A stretch of DNA of 64,000 bases from SHWC01 sp050173345 (GTDB lineage Bacteria; Pseudomonadota; Alphaproteobacteria; UBA828): contig JBFXKW010000009.1 in the NCBI GenBank assembly GCA_050173345.1, positions 1 through 64,000 of the forward strand. Direction: 5' to 3'. The notes under the pieces are model-generated. The model did not search any database. It saw only the letters and a list, made by a program, of their open reading frames with translations, and was not told the DNA's origin. Shown here in pieces: positions 8,424-17,761 of the stretch. Numbering within the stretch: the first letter of the stretch is position 1; each line of letters starts with the position of its first letter. Both the position numbers and the translations under genes were made by a program.

Positions 8424-10907
8424 CTAATGTTTTCTGCTCACGGTCCAAGAGCCGTCTATCCGGTTCGGATCGAGGCTCCGGCTCCAGCGACCTTCTCCCA
8501 TCTCGCAGGATGCCGTGACGCCGAACTCGGCATAGCCGCGCTGGCTGCCCTCCTCCCATTCGCCGGTCAGCCTGGTTCCGTCGGGCGCGAGGCCGAGATG
8601 GAGACGATTGACACAAGGGCTGCCATAGCAGCAATCGAGGCCGGTTTCGCCCGGCTCGCAGACGATCGGGCCATATTGGGATGGATAGGTCCCGGCGATC
8701 GACGCCGTGCTGCACTGACCTCCGCTCGACAGCGTCTCATCGCCCTTGGGAACCTGGCGTGCCTCGCCCGCCACACCATCGGTTCGTGCTTCCTCCAGCG
8801 CGGCGGTCTGCATGCCGCCCGTGCGCACCAGCCGCCCGCTGATGCCGTTGTCGGCGTGTGCGATGAGGGCGCCATCGTCGGCAGCCTTGTCTCGCGCCGC
8901 CGGGTCGACAATGAAATACATGTCGCCGACATCCTTGCCGTTCACGATGAAGCGGCGTGGCCACCACGACACAAACTTCACGGCGGCTCCGTCGCGGGAA
9001 ACGGGATACCCTTCCCCCTTGAATGTGGCGCCATCTCCCGTCGTGCAGACGGTGGGAAACCGGAACGATTCGGACCAGGGTTCGCGTTTGATCGTGCAAT
9101 CCGCCGCGAGCGAGACGCCGTCGACCGACAATTCCATCTCGTAGCCGCCTTCGAGGGGTCGGTCGGCGATTTGCCGAACCAGGTCGCCGGTGCGTACTAG
9201 CCGGCCCGACACCGCACCGGCCTCTGCGGCGTCGCCGTCCGGGGCCACGGTGACGAGCGCATCGCCTTGGCCGCTCTTCTTGTGGTCGAGATCGACGGCG
9301 AGCCTCAGCCACAGCGAAGCAGGTGCCAAGGAAACATCGAGATACTGGATGATCGTTGCGACAAGCACGACCTCCCCCTGCTCGTTGGGGCCATAGAGCG
9401 TCCCGCTCCTCAACTGCGCCTCGCCCCATTGCATCGTTCCGTCGCTGTCGCGGCAGCGCAAGACGAACTCGCTGGTGACTTCGGTGCCCAGCACCATCGT
9501 GCATTCGCTGGTCGTCGTTTTCCCGTCGACGGTCCGTTCGAGCCTGTAGAGGCCCTCGAAGGGAAACTCGGCCATCGCGGCACCCCGCGCCGCCTCCAAT
9601 TCCGTCTTGCGACGCAGGCGATCGTTCGCCTCCTCCCGCTCCGCGGCCTCCTCCTCATGCAGCTTCTGCTGCCATGCCGGGCGAGGCGTCACGGCCGCGG
9701 CGGAAACCTCCGGCACCTCCGCCGACAGACTCGCCAGCTTGGCCTGATACTGGGAGTCAGTCTCGCGGGCTTCGGCGAGCGTCGCGGGGCAATGGGCCCT
9801 CGCCTCGCCGATCCGCAAAATCGGGTGGGTATGGGAGTGGCTCAGCAAGTCCGCCGGCTCGGCGACCGCGGGCCTCGCCTTGTACCAGTAAAGGTGGAGA
9901 GCGTAATATTTGCTGTGCGTCTCGCCGGCGTAGTAGCAGGTCAGTACCAGCGGCATGGGCTCGAGACGGTAAAAATACCACAAATCCTCGCAAACTCGGC
10001 GCTGGATCTCGTCTGACGGTTCTCCGTTGCATACGCTCTTAGGATCCACCGCCAAGAAATAAAACTCGGCAAGCACGATCCGGTCGAGCGCATCTGGCGC
10101 CTTCTTTTCCATAAGGAAGCGTATTTCAGCGACATCTCCTTCGTTCAATTCATCTGAAACGATGTTGTCTGGGGGAAGATCGGGAACGAAATCATCGGGA
10201 ACCTCGCCGTAGAAAATGGCCGGCGACTGGACGTCCTTGATGTATTCCGGGATGATCTTTCCGGACGCGCGCGCTTTGCGAAGTGCCTGCTCGCCGGCGA
10301 AGGCGTCGTAGTTCTCGACCGCGCAGTGCTGATAAAGCTTGTAGCTGTCGTAGCAGGCGCCCTCGGGCGACAGCTCGACCGAATCGAGGATGATCATCGA
10401 TCCCGATTGGGCCTGATGGTTCCTCAGGCAGTTCAAATGATCGTCGACCGCGACCTGGCAGAACGCGGGCCGCTCGGCGACCCAATCCGGCCGGACCACC
10501 TCGCGCTGCTTCAATTGCTCGGCCGTCGGCCCCGTCGTCATCGGCAAGTCGATGCCGAGAACCTCGGCGAGGATCGGCGGCATGCCGACCGATTGGGCGA
10601 GCGCGCCGGCCACGTCCTGGAACTGGTTCTCGATGCCCTGCCACTTGTCGAGCTCCGCCTGCGCCGAGGCGCAGCCGCCGCAGCGCTCCAGCTCTTCCTT
10701 GGCGGCTGCGATGTTGTCGCGCCAGAGCTGCCGCTCCGCCTCGTAGTCCGCATAGCTCTCGGCCGCCAACTCGGTGGCTTCTCCCATCGAATACCAAAAC
10801 AGATACTCGGAGAGCGCATCGGCCCGCGATTGTCCCGCTAAACCAGCGGACAACGCCACGGCCAGCACCAGCGCCGGGAGCCGAGCCCGCTTGACGAAGC
10901 TGCCCAT
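8424..10907 (-). CDS. Secreted Cys-rich protein of unknown function with C-terminal beta-domain repeats
   Basis: I do not recognise a family for this 827-residue protein. A Sec signal peptide is clear (MGSFVKRARLPALVLAVALS, cleavage near SRA-DA). A helical N-terminal part with a CGGC pair and a long charged coiled-coil-like stretch (about 400-440, EEEAAEREEANDRLRRKTE) follow. The C-terminal half has two similar beta-rich modules beginning PFEGLYRLERTVDGK and PLEGGYEMELSVDGV, each ending in the phrase GRLVRTG, and a third related domain with CEPGETGLDCCYG. It has twenty cysteines. GGGAGGGG precedes the ATG. It is cotranscribed with a DsbA-like gene between coxD and coxE, and base composition is visibly more AT-rich around 9900-10260, suggesting acquisition. 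Confidence 0.8.
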   Translation of the reverse strand: MGSFVKRARLPALVLAVALSAGLAGQSRADALSEYLFWYSMGEATELAAESYADYEAERQLWRDNIAAAKEELERCGGCASAQAELDKWQGIENQFQDVAGALAQSVGMPPILAEVLGIDLPMTTGPTAEQLKQREVVRPDWVAERPAFCQVAVDDHLNCLRNHQAQSGSMIILDSVELSPEGACYDSYKLYQHCAVENYDAFAGEQALRKARASGKIIPEYIKDVQSPAIFYGEVPDDFVPDLPPDNIVSDELNEGDVAEIRFLMEKKAPDALDRIVLAEFYFLAVDPKSVCNGEPSDEIQRRVCEDLWYFYRLEPMPLVLTCYYAGETHSKYYALHLYWYKARPAVAEPADLLSHSHTHPILRIGEARAHCPATLAEARETDSQYQAKLASLSAEVPEVSAAAVTPRPAWQQKLHEEEAAEREEANDRLRRKTELEAARGAAMAEFPFEGLYRLERTVDGKTTTSECTMVLGTEVTSEFVLRCRDSDGTMQWGEAQLRSGTLYGPNEQGEVVLVATIIQYLDVSLAPASLWLRLAVDLDHKKSGQGDALVTVAPDGDAAEAGAVSGRLVRTGDLVRQIADRPLEGGYEMELSVDGVSLAADCTIKREPWSESFRFPTVCTTGDGATFKGEGYPVSRDGAAVKFVSWWPRRFIVNGKDVGDMYFIVDPAARDKAADDGALIAHADNGISGRLVRTGGMQTAALEEARTDGVAGEARQVPKGDETLSSGGQCSTASIAGTYPSQYGPIVCEPGETGLDCCYGSPCVNRLHLGLAPDGTRLTGEWEEGSQRGYAEFGVTASCEMGEGRWSRSLDPNRIDGSWTVSRKH

Positions 10908-10952
10908 CGACCCCTCCCCCCATTTGCAGCTCTTTGTCGGCCGGAACGATTA

Positions 10953-11654
10953 TTAGTCAACCCCGCCCTTGCGCGCCATGAGCCGGATCGAGGCGAGCAG
11001 GCGGTCCGCCTCGCGGCTGATGCCGGACATGGCCCGATCTTGGACGATGACCTTGCCGTCGACGACCGGGCCGACGATGCTCAGCGGGTAGTTGATGGTA
11101 ATCATGCCGGCGTCGTCCGGGCCCGGGCTCAGGGCGAAGAGCTCGAGCAAATGGGACCGAAGCTGGAGCTCGCGGCCGTTTGCGCAATCGATCCATTCAT
11201 CCGATAGCGGCCGGCCCGCCAGCATGGCGACCGCCCGTATTCGTCTCGCATCGTTGAGCCAATCGTTTCGGCTCCCGAGCCAGACCCGGACGAAGTCGAT
11301 CTTGCGCTCGTTGGTCAGATCCGCGCATGAGGTCAGGGCCGCCGCCATCACGGCGTTTTCCTCCTCGACGCGGCTTTCGCTGGCGCCGATCAGCTTGATG
11401 ACGTGTCTGAGGTTTCGGTTCTTTTCCAGTTCCTGAAGCAGCGGCGCGTGGAACACGTCGAGCCATGTCTCGCAGGCCGGGCAGGCGAGAGAGATGTATG
11501 ACACGACGACGATCGCCGCCGTCTCGGGGCCGAAGACGATGTCGCCCCTCGCATCCACCGCCGTCTGAGCATGGCTGCGATCGGCACCCAAGCTCAGGCC
11601 AGCCACCATCAGGGCCGTGATGCCAACGAGCCGGAGCCAGCGAAGCACGCACAT
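10953..11654 (-). CDS. Secreted DsbA-like thioredoxin-fold protein
   Basis: The 233-residue protein has an N-terminal signal peptide (cleavage near SHA-Q at residue 30) and a thioredoxin fold with the redox motif CPAC (C58, C61) after the strand AIVVVSYISLA, as in DsbA-family disulfide oxidoreductases. The helical insertion and the late YPLSIVGPVVDGKVIVQ strand pair fit this group. The start at 11654 has a strong GGGGGAGG. It lies 45 bp upstream of the secreted protein with twenty cysteines, which it probably oxidises or isomerises. Neither protein is a usual part of Mo-hydroxylase clusters. Confidence 0.8.
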   Translation of the reverse strand: MCVLRWLRLVGITALMVAGLSLGADRSHAQTAVDARGDIVFGPETAAIVVVSYISLACPACETWLDVFHAPLLQELEKNRNLRHVIKLIGASESRVEEENAVMAAALTSCADLTNERKIDFVRVWLGSRNDWLNDARRIRAVAMLAGRPLSDEWIDCANGRELQLRSHLLELFALSPGPDDAGMITINYPLSIVGPVVDGKVIVQDRAMSGISREADRLLASIRLMARKGGVD

Positions 11655-11685
11655 TGTTGTCCTCCCCCGAATCAACCGCTCGGGC

Positions 11686-12612
11686 TCAGCCACCCCGCCG
11701 CGCGAGCAGGCGCCTGACTGCGGCGCCCTCGATCTGCGCCACGTCGTCGCGATATTTGAGCAGGAGGCCGAGCGTGTCGTCGACCACGTCTTCTGAAAGC
11801 GTCTCGCTGTCGAGCGTCTGGAGCGCGCGCATCCAGTCGAGCGTCTCGGCAACGCCCGGCCGCTTGTAGACATCCTCCGCACGCAGCGCCTGCACGAAGC
11901 GCACCACTTCGGCGGTCAGCGCCTCGGCCGCGCCGGGAATGCGCGCGCGCACGATCTCGCATTCCTTCTCGAAGCTCGGATAGTCGATCCACTGGTAGTA
12001 GCAGCGGCGCTTGAGCGCGTCATGGATCTCGCGCGTGCGGTTGGACGTGATGATCACGACCGGCGGGCGCGCCGCCTTGATGGTGCCGATCTCGGGCACG
12101 CTGATCTGGAATTCGGAGAGGAACTCGAGCAGGAACGCCTCGAACTCCTCGTCGGCGCGGTCGAGCTCGTCGATCAGGAGCACGACGGGCTCGGTGCCGC
12201 TCGGCTCGACCGCCTCGAGCAGCGGGCGCTTCAGAAGATATTTGCGGCTGAAGATGCGCTCCTCGGCGCGCGCCTCGTCCGCCTCGCCCATCGCCTCGGC
12301 CAGGCGGATCGCGAGCATCTGGCGCGCATAGTCCCACTCATAGACCGCGGTCGAGACGTCGAGCCCCTCATAGCATTGCAGCCGGATCAGCGGGCGGCCG
12401 AGCAGCGCGGCCAATGCTTTCGCGATCTCGGTCTTGCCGACGCCGGGCTCGCCTTCGAGGAACAGCGGCTTGTCCATCGCGAGCGCGAGGAAGACCGCGG
12501 TCGAGAGCCGCCGGTCGGCGACATAGCCCTGCCGCGCCAGGCCGTCCTGGACCGCGGCGATGGAAGACAGTGGGCCGGTCACACGCTCTCGCTCTGCTTC
12601 CTGCCGGCCCAC
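11686..12612 (-). CDS. coxD: CoxD-like AAA+ ATPase (MoxR family)
   Basis: The 308-residue MoxR-type ATPase has Walker A GEPGVGKT at 54-61, Walker B VVLLIDELDRAD, sensor-1 IITSNRTREIHDALKRRC and the CoxD-typical EFEAFLLEFLSEFQISVPEIGTI. CoxD is the maturation ATPase for aerobic CO dehydrogenase and related Mo-hydroxylases and partners CoxE. The GTG at 12612 follows the coxL stop by seven bases; an alternative GTG ten codons in (VTGPLSS) is possible. Confidence 0.92.
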   Translation of the reverse strand: MGRQEAERERVTGPLSSIAAVQDGLARQGYVADRRLSTAVFLALAMDKPLFLEGEPGVGKTEIAKALAALLGRPLIRLQCYEGLDVSTAVYEWDYARQMLAIRLAEAMGEADEARAEERIFSRKYLLKRPLLEAVEPSGTEPVVLLIDELDRADEEFEAFLLEFLSEFQISVPEIGTIKAARPPVVIITSNRTREIHDALKRRCYYQWIDYPSFEKECEIVRARIPGAAEALTAEVVRFVQALRAEDVYKRPGVAETLDWMRALQTLDSETLSEDVVDDTLGLLLKYRDDVAQIEGAAVRRLLARRGG

Positions 12613-12619
12613 CTTCGCA

Positions 12620-15097
12620 TCAATCGGCCGCCTTCTTGGCCTCGGCCTCGCGCACCAGGGTGCGGATGCGGCGCGGGGTGAGCGGCAGCTCGGTGATCTT
12701 GACGCCGAACGGCCTGAGCGCGTCCTCGATCGCCATGGCGAGCGCCGGCGGCGTGCCCATGCGGCCGCCCTCGCCGCCGCCCTTGATGCCGTACTCGGTG
12801 AACGGCGACGGCGTCTCGACGTGGCCGCACTTCATGTTGACCGGCGCCTCGCTGATCGAGGGCAGCAGATAGTCGGTGAACAGCGCGTTCTGAATCTGGC
12901 CGTTCTCGTCGTAATAGTAGTGCTCGCTGGTCGCGGTGCCGATGCCGTTGACCACGCCGCCGCGCATGTGGCCCTCGAGCGTCATCGGGTTCACCATGAC
13001 GCCCGAATCGTGCACGCAGGCATAGTCGAGGAACTTGAACTGCCCGGTCTCGGGGTCGACTTCGACCACCATCGAATGGCACATGTGCCCCATGATCGGA
13101 TAGAAGATGCCCATATGCTCGCGCTTCGGGTCAGGCAGCGTGGTCGCCGGGTGGTCGTAGACATAGGTGGCGTCGAGCCCGCTGGTCAGGTCCGGGTCCT
13201 CGGGGTCCGGCATGTTGAGCCGCATGTAGTAGGCGTGGAAGGCGAGGTCCTGCAGCGAGATCTTCTTGGCCGGCGCGCCCTTGACCACGACATGGCCGTC
13301 GAGGAGTTCGAGATCGTCCGGGTTGGCCTCCATCAGGTGCGCGGCGATCTTGAAGATCTTCTTCTTGAGGATCGCCGCGGCGCCGACGATCGCGCCGGTC
13401 ACCATCACGGTGAAGCGGCTGCCGCCCGGCCCGGTCGAATGGATGCCGTGGTCGGTGTCCGAATAGTTGATCTCGATGTTGGAGGGGTCACACTGGAACT
13501 GCTCGGCGATCACCTGGGTCGCCACCGTCTCCGGGCTGTTGCCCCAGAACGGCGAGTGCAAGGTGGCGAAGATGCGGCCGCGCGGGTCGATCTTGAGCGA
13601 CATCGAATCGGGTGACGAGGTCCAGCCGATCTTGCCGTCGAGGTTCCACATCCAGAATTCGGTCGAGGAGAACACGCTGCGCTCCTGCGTGCTCGCGACG
13701 CCGATGCCGACATAGCGGCCCTCCTTGCGCATCGCCTCGACCTTCTTCTTCCAGCCCTCGTAGTCGAGCAGCTTCAAGGTCTCGTCGAGCACCTTCTCGT
13801 AGTCGCCCGAGTCGTACATGTTGCCGGTCGGGATCAGGTAGGGGAACTGGTCGGGCTGGATGAAGTTCTTGCGCCTGATCTCGATGCGGTCGATGCCGAG
13901 CTCGTCGGCCGCGGCGTCGACCAGCCGCTCGATCACGAAGTTGGCGACCTCCGAGCCGAAGCCGCGATAGGCGCCCTGCTGATTCTTGTTGGTCAAGACC
14001 GCCTGGACGTGCACGCCGACCGAGTTGATGCGGTACGGCCCGACGACCTGTGCGAGCGCGTTGCCGTGCTGGCCGACGCCGTATTGGAAATAGGCGCCGT
14101 AGTCGTCGATGATGCGCTGGCGGAAGGAGAGCAGCGTGCCGTCCTTCTTGCAGGCGAGCTCGACATAGTAGACGCGGTCCGAGGCGTGCGCGTCGTTGTT
14201 GAGCGAGGCCTCGAGCCGGTCCTCCAGATACTTGACCGGCCGGCCGACCAGGCGCGCGAACATCGCCGCCAGCACCGGCTGCTTGTAGAGGAACAGCTTG
14301 GCGCCGAACGAGCCGCCGGCGAGCGTCGGCACGATGTTGAGCTTGTGATGCGGCACCTTGAGCGTGTCGGCGATCATCCAGCCGACGAAGTTGTACATCG
14401 AGGAATTGACGTAGATGGTGAACTTCTGCGCGCCCGGATCCCACACCGCGGTCGCGCCGTTGGTCTCCATCGGCGTGCCGCCCGAGCGCGGCCAGCGGAA
14501 GCGGCGCTTGACGACGTGGTCGGCGCGCGCGAAGTCCTCCGCGACCGGGCCGAAGTCGAACTTGCTTTCGAGGATCAGGTTGGTGTCGCCGTGCTCGGGA
14601 TGCAGCACGGCGTCGCCCCGCGAATTGAGCGCCGCCTCGGGGTCGACCACCACCGGCAGCGGCTCGTACTCGACCTCGATCAGGTCGCAGGCGTCTTCAG
14701 CGATATAGCGGCTCTCCGCGCACACGGCGGCGACCGCCTCGCCGACATGGCGCACCTTCTCGTGCGCGATGACGCGCTGGAACACCGGCGGACTCGACCA
14801 GGTCGGCAGCGGGTCGCATAGCCCGGCGGCCTGCGCGCCGGTGACCACCGCGAGCACGCCCGGCAGCTTCTCCGCCTTCGAGGTGTCGATCCGCTTGATG
14901 CGGGCGTGCGCGTGCGGGCTCCTGACGATCGCGACATGCGCCATGTCGAGGAGCTGGATGTCGTCGGCGTAGACGCCGCGCCCGGTGACGATGCGCGGGT
15001 CCTCGACCCGCTTCATGCTCTGGCCGATGTATTTGAGGCCGCTGCGCGGCTTCTCGCGCTGCCGGCTCTTCGGGATGTAGCCGCGATTCTGGGCCAT
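12620..15097 (-). CDS. CoxL-type molybdopterin-binding large subunit (copy 2)
   Basis: This 825-residue Mo-hydroxylase large subunit begins MAQNRGYIPKSRQREKPRSG with a good AGGGAGG site. Its start overlaps the coxS stop (TGATG). The substrate-loop motif is GAYRGFGSEV (A at about 376), the xanthine-dehydrogenase/hydroxylase type, neither form I nor form II CO dehydrogenase. The C-terminal GIKGGGEGGRMGTP carries the active-site Glu. With coxM and coxS it makes a complete three-subunit enzyme passing electrons from Mo through two [2Fe-2S] clusters to FAD. It is clearly diverged from copy 1, so a different substrate is likely; an N-heterocycle or aldehyde is only an inference. Confidence 0.92.
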   Translation of the reverse strand: MAQNRGYIPKSRQREKPRSGLKYIGQSMKRVEDPRIVTGRGVYADDIQLLDMAHVAIVRSPHAHARIKRIDTSKAEKLPGVLAVVTGAQAAGLCDPLPTWSSPPVFQRVIAHEKVRHVGEAVAAVCAESRYIAEDACDLIEVEYEPLPVVVDPEAALNSRGDAVLHPEHGDTNLILESKFDFGPVAEDFARADHVVKRRFRWPRSGGTPMETNGATAVWDPGAQKFTIYVNSSMYNFVGWMIADTLKVPHHKLNIVPTLAGGSFGAKLFLYKQPVLAAMFARLVGRPVKYLEDRLEASLNNDAHASDRVYYVELACKKDGTLLSFRQRIIDDYGAYFQYGVGQHGNALAQVVGPYRINSVGVHVQAVLTNKNQQGAYRGFGSEVANFVIERLVDAAADELGIDRIEIRRKNFIQPDQFPYLIPTGNMYDSGDYEKVLDETLKLLDYEGWKKKVEAMRKEGRYVGIGVASTQERSVFSSTEFWMWNLDGKIGWTSSPDSMSLKIDPRGRIFATLHSPFWGNSPETVATQVIAEQFQCDPSNIEINYSDTDHGIHSTGPGGSRFTVMVTGAIVGAAAILKKKIFKIAAHLMEANPDDLELLDGHVVVKGAPAKKISLQDLAFHAYYMRLNMPDPEDPDLTSGLDATYVYDHPATTLPDPKREHMGIFYPIMGHMCHSMVVEVDPETGQFKFLDYACVHDSGVMVNPMTLEGHMRGGVVNGIGTATSEHYYYDENGQIQNALFTDYLLPSISEAPVNMKCGHVETPSPFTEYGIKGGGEGGRMGTPPALAMAIEDALRPFGVKITELPLTPRRIRTLVREAEAKKAAD

Positions 15098-15576
15098 CAC
15101 TTGCCTCCCTGCATCAGCTCGGCGGCGCGCTGCACCGATTCGACGATGGTCTGATAACCGGTACATCGGCACAGATTGCCGGAGAGCGCCTCGCGGATTT
15201 CGTCCACGCTCGGCTTCGGCTTCTCCTTGAGCAGCTCGACCGCGGTCATCAGCATGCCGGGCGTGCAGAAGCCGCATTGCAGGCCGTGCCTCTCCCAGAA
15301 TGCCTGTTGCAGCGGGTGCATGTTCTCCGCGGTGCCGAGGCCCTCGATGGTGGTGATCTCGGCGCCGTCCGCCATCACCGCGAAGGTCAGGCAGGAGCGG
15401 GCCGAGACGCCATCGACGAGCACGGTGCACGAGCCGCACACGCCGTGCTCGCAGCCGACATGGGTGCCGGTCAGGTGCAAATCCTCGCGCAGGAAGTCGC
15501 TGAGCAGCCGGCGCGGCTCGACCTCCTTCTCGTATCGGCGACCGTTCACCGTGACGGCGATCTTCTGGTTGCTCAT
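15097..15576 (-). CDS. CoxS-type [2Fe-2S] subunit of Mo-hydroxylase
   Basis: The 159-residue protein shows both cluster motifs: plant-ferredoxin-type C42, C47, C50, C62 (GCEHGVCGSC then SC) and the helical-domain cluster C101, C104, C136, C138 (CGFC and NLCRCTGY). This is the standard small subunit shuttling electrons between the Mo and FAD subunits. It lies between coxM (13 bp upstream) and coxL (overlapping). Confidence 0.95.
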   Translation of the reverse strand: MSNQKIAVTVNGRRYEKEVEPRRLLSDFLREDLHLTGTHVGCEHGVCGSCTVLVDGVSARSCLTFAVMADGAEITTIEGLGTAENMHPLQQAFWERHGLQCGFCTPGMLMTAVELLKEKPKPSVDEIREALSGNLCRCTGYQTIVESVQRAAELMQGGK

Positions 15577-15589
15577 GGCGTGATTCCCC

Positions 15590-16450
15590 TCAGGCGCAGC
15601 GCGACTTGGCGGCGGCGAGCACGCGGTGCGTCAGCGTTGCGGCGAGGTCGCGCCGGAACGCTTCATCGGCGTGATAGTCGGACGGCGGGTTGATCGCCTT
15701 GCGCGCAACCTCGCCGGCGGCGGCGAAGCTCGCCTCGTTCGCCGGCTTGCCGTCGAGCGCGTCCTCGACCGCCTTGATGCGGAGCGCGCGGTCGCCGACC
15801 CCGGCATAGCCGAGCCGCGCGCGCTTGACCTTGCCGCCGTCAAGCTCGAGCGTCGCGGCCACCGCGGTCAGCGCGAAATCGCCCTTGCGCGGGCTGACCT
15901 CGGCGAAGCCCCATCCCTGCCCCTTGGGACGCGACGGGATGCGCACCTCGACGAGCAGCTCGTCGGCGCGCGCCGCGGTCTGGTAGAGCCCCTGGAAGAA
16001 ATCGTCGGCCGGCACGCTGCGCTCGCCCTTGGCGCTCTTCAGCACCAGGGTGGCGCCGAGCACGAGGACGATCGCCGGGTTCTCGGAGGCCGGGTCGGCA
16101 TGGCACAGATTGCCGCCATAGGTGCCCCGGTTCCTCACCGCGCGGTGCGCGATCCATTCATAGGCTTCGGCGAGCAGCGGGCAGTGCTCGGCCACCAGCT
16201 TCGAGCTCTTCACCGTCTCGTGCCGGGTCAGCGCGCCGATCGCGAGCGCGCCGTCCTTGACCTTGATGTAGTCGAGGCCGGCGAGGCGGTTGATGTCGAT
16301 CAGGCAGTCGGGCTTCGCGGCCCTGAGGTTCATCATGGCGATCAGGCTTTGGCCGCCGGCCAGCACCTTCGCCTCCTTCTCCCTGGCGAGCGCGGCCACG
16401 GCCTCGTCCACCGTGCCGGCGCGCAGATAGCGAAATGGCGCGGGTTTCAT
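15590..16450 (-). CDS. CoxM-type FAD-binding subunit of Mo-hydroxylase
   Basis: The 286-residue medium subunit has the FAD motifs AGGQSLI (31-37) and TYGGNLCHADPASE (about 110-123), followed by the C-terminal CO_deh_flav domain. Together with the downstream coxS and coxL it forms the alpha-beta-gamma hydroxylase. The ATG at 16450 has GGGGAGG at about 8-bp spacing. The 69-bp gap to the upstream SDR gene suggests cotranscription with it. Confidence 0.95.
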   Translation of the reverse strand: MKPAPFRYLRAGTVDEAVAALAREKEAKVLAGGQSLIAMMNLRAAKPDCLIDINRLAGLDYIKVKDGALAIGALTRHETVKSSKLVAEHCPLLAEAYEWIAHRAVRNRGTYGGNLCHADPASENPAIVLVLGATLVLKSAKGERSVPADDFFQGLYQTAARADELLVEVRIPSRPKGQGWGFAEVSPRKGDFALTAVAATLELDGGKVKRARLGYAGVGDRALRIKAVEDALDGKPANEASFAAAGEVARKAINPPSDYHADEAFRRDLAATLTHRVLAAAKSRCA

Positions 16451-16519
16451 TCGTATCGCCTCCCCTTGTTGCCGCCGCCCGGCCTCCGCCAGCCGGGCCG
16501 CGGGTCGTCTCGAAGCCTC

Positions 16520-17278
16520 CTACCAGGCCGACCAGCCGCCATCGACCAGCAGCGTCGCGCCGTGGGTCTGCGCGGCGTCGTCGGAGGCGAGGTAGACCAC
16601 GCCGCCGGCGAGATCGTCGGGGTCGATATGGCCGATGCCCGACGGCGTCAGCGCGGCCTGGCGCTTGTCGTAGCTCCGGTCGGCCTTGCGCAGCGGCGCG
16701 TTCATGTCGGTCTTGATGTTGCCGGGCGCGAGCGAGTTGACGTTGATGCCGAACTTGGCGAGCTCGAGGCAGAGCGCCTTGGTCAGCAGTTCGAGGCCGC
16801 CCTTGGTCGCGCAATAGGCCGCGGCCTCCGGGAAGCCGCCGACGCCTGCGATCGAGGTGATGTTGACGATCTTGCCGTAGCGCTTCTTCTTCATGGTCGG
16901 CACCACGGCCTTGGCCATGAAGAAGGCGCCCTTCAGGTTGAGGTCGTGCTGGCTGTCCCAGAGCTGCTCGGTGGTCTTCTCGATCGGCGCCCAGCGGAAG
17001 ATGCCGGCGTTGTTCACAAGGATGTCGATGGTGCCGAACGCCTTGCGCACCTCGGCGGCGAGCTTCTCGCACTGCGCCGGCTTCGAGACGTCGGCCTTGA
17101 ACGCCTTGGCCGTCCCGCCCGCCTTCTCGATCTCGGCGACCACGGCCTTCGCCTTCGCCATGTTGGCGTTGCCGACCACGGCGACCTTGGCGCCCTCCTT
17201 GCCGAAGCGCCGGCTGATCGCGGCGCCGATGCCGCGCGAGCCGCCGGTGACGATTGCAACCTTGCCTTCGAGCCTCAC
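16520..17278 (-). CDS. Short-chain dehydrogenase/reductase (SDR)
   Basis: This 252-residue classical SDR has the cofactor motif TGGSRGIG at about 11-18, NNAG after the fourth strand, the Ser in NITSIAG and the catalytic YCATK pair, ending GGWSAW. It oxidises or reduces an alcohol/ketone with NAD(P). The GTG at 17278 is preferred because GGGAGGAA lies about 8 bases upstream and the translation begins exactly at the canonical LEGKVAIVTGG. It is the first gene of the second Mo-hydroxylase operon, so it probably acts on the same metabolite stream. Confidence 0.9.
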   Translation of the reverse strand: MRLEGKVAIVTGGSRGIGAAISRRFGKEGAKVAVVGNANMAKAKAVVAEIEKAGGTAKAFKADVSKPAQCEKLAAEVRKAFGTIDILVNNAGIFRWAPIEKTTEQLWDSQHDLNLKGAFFMAKAVVPTMKKKRYGKIVNITSIAGVGGFPEAAAYCATKGGLELLTKALCLELAKFGINVNSLAPGNIKTDMNAPLRKADRSYDKRQAALTPSGIGHIDPDDLAGGVVYLASDDAAQTHGATLLVDGGWSAW

Positions 17279-17761
17279 GCGCTTATTCCTCCCGTCATAT
17301 TTCGCGGCCGCCTTCCGGCAGCCCACGACCTTGCCGGCCGTTCCAACGCGTCATGGAAGCGCAAATGGAGCATGCTCGGCAAGGCCAAGCTTCACGCCGC
17401 GCGAAAGTCCAGCGCGCGCCGCCGTGCAACGGATCGTCTCGGGCGTCGCCGGTTTGGCACGATCCGTTCCCGCAGCGCTGAGCGGGATGACGGCGGATCG
17501 GATGGCGCCGGGAACGACGCGTCGCTTCGACGCCCGTCCTGCTGGGTGTACCGCTCATCTTTTCGTCGCCCGGCTATTCAATTTTTGAGCAACTGCCGCG
17601 GCGCTGAGCAGCGCGCCATGATGCGAGTTTCCGCGCCGAGAGCGGCGTTGACATCGTTTACCCAAGTCGCCACGCTTATCGCGTTGATCGCCGGTTCCAG
17701 GGGCAAGCGCGCGATACGCGAGGGCGTCGCGCGCATACGTGAACGGGAGGGCAATACGAAC
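17279..17761. other. Divergent intergenic region between the SDR operon and the ABC transporter operon
   Basis: This 483-bp stretch has no convincing gene. A perfect -35 hexamer TTGACA at 17648-17653 points toward the binding-protein gene, with weak -10 candidates 18-20 bp downstream (around 17672-17679). No clear long palindrome or dispersed repeat was found. It must hold the promoters for both divergent operons. Confidence 0.5.
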
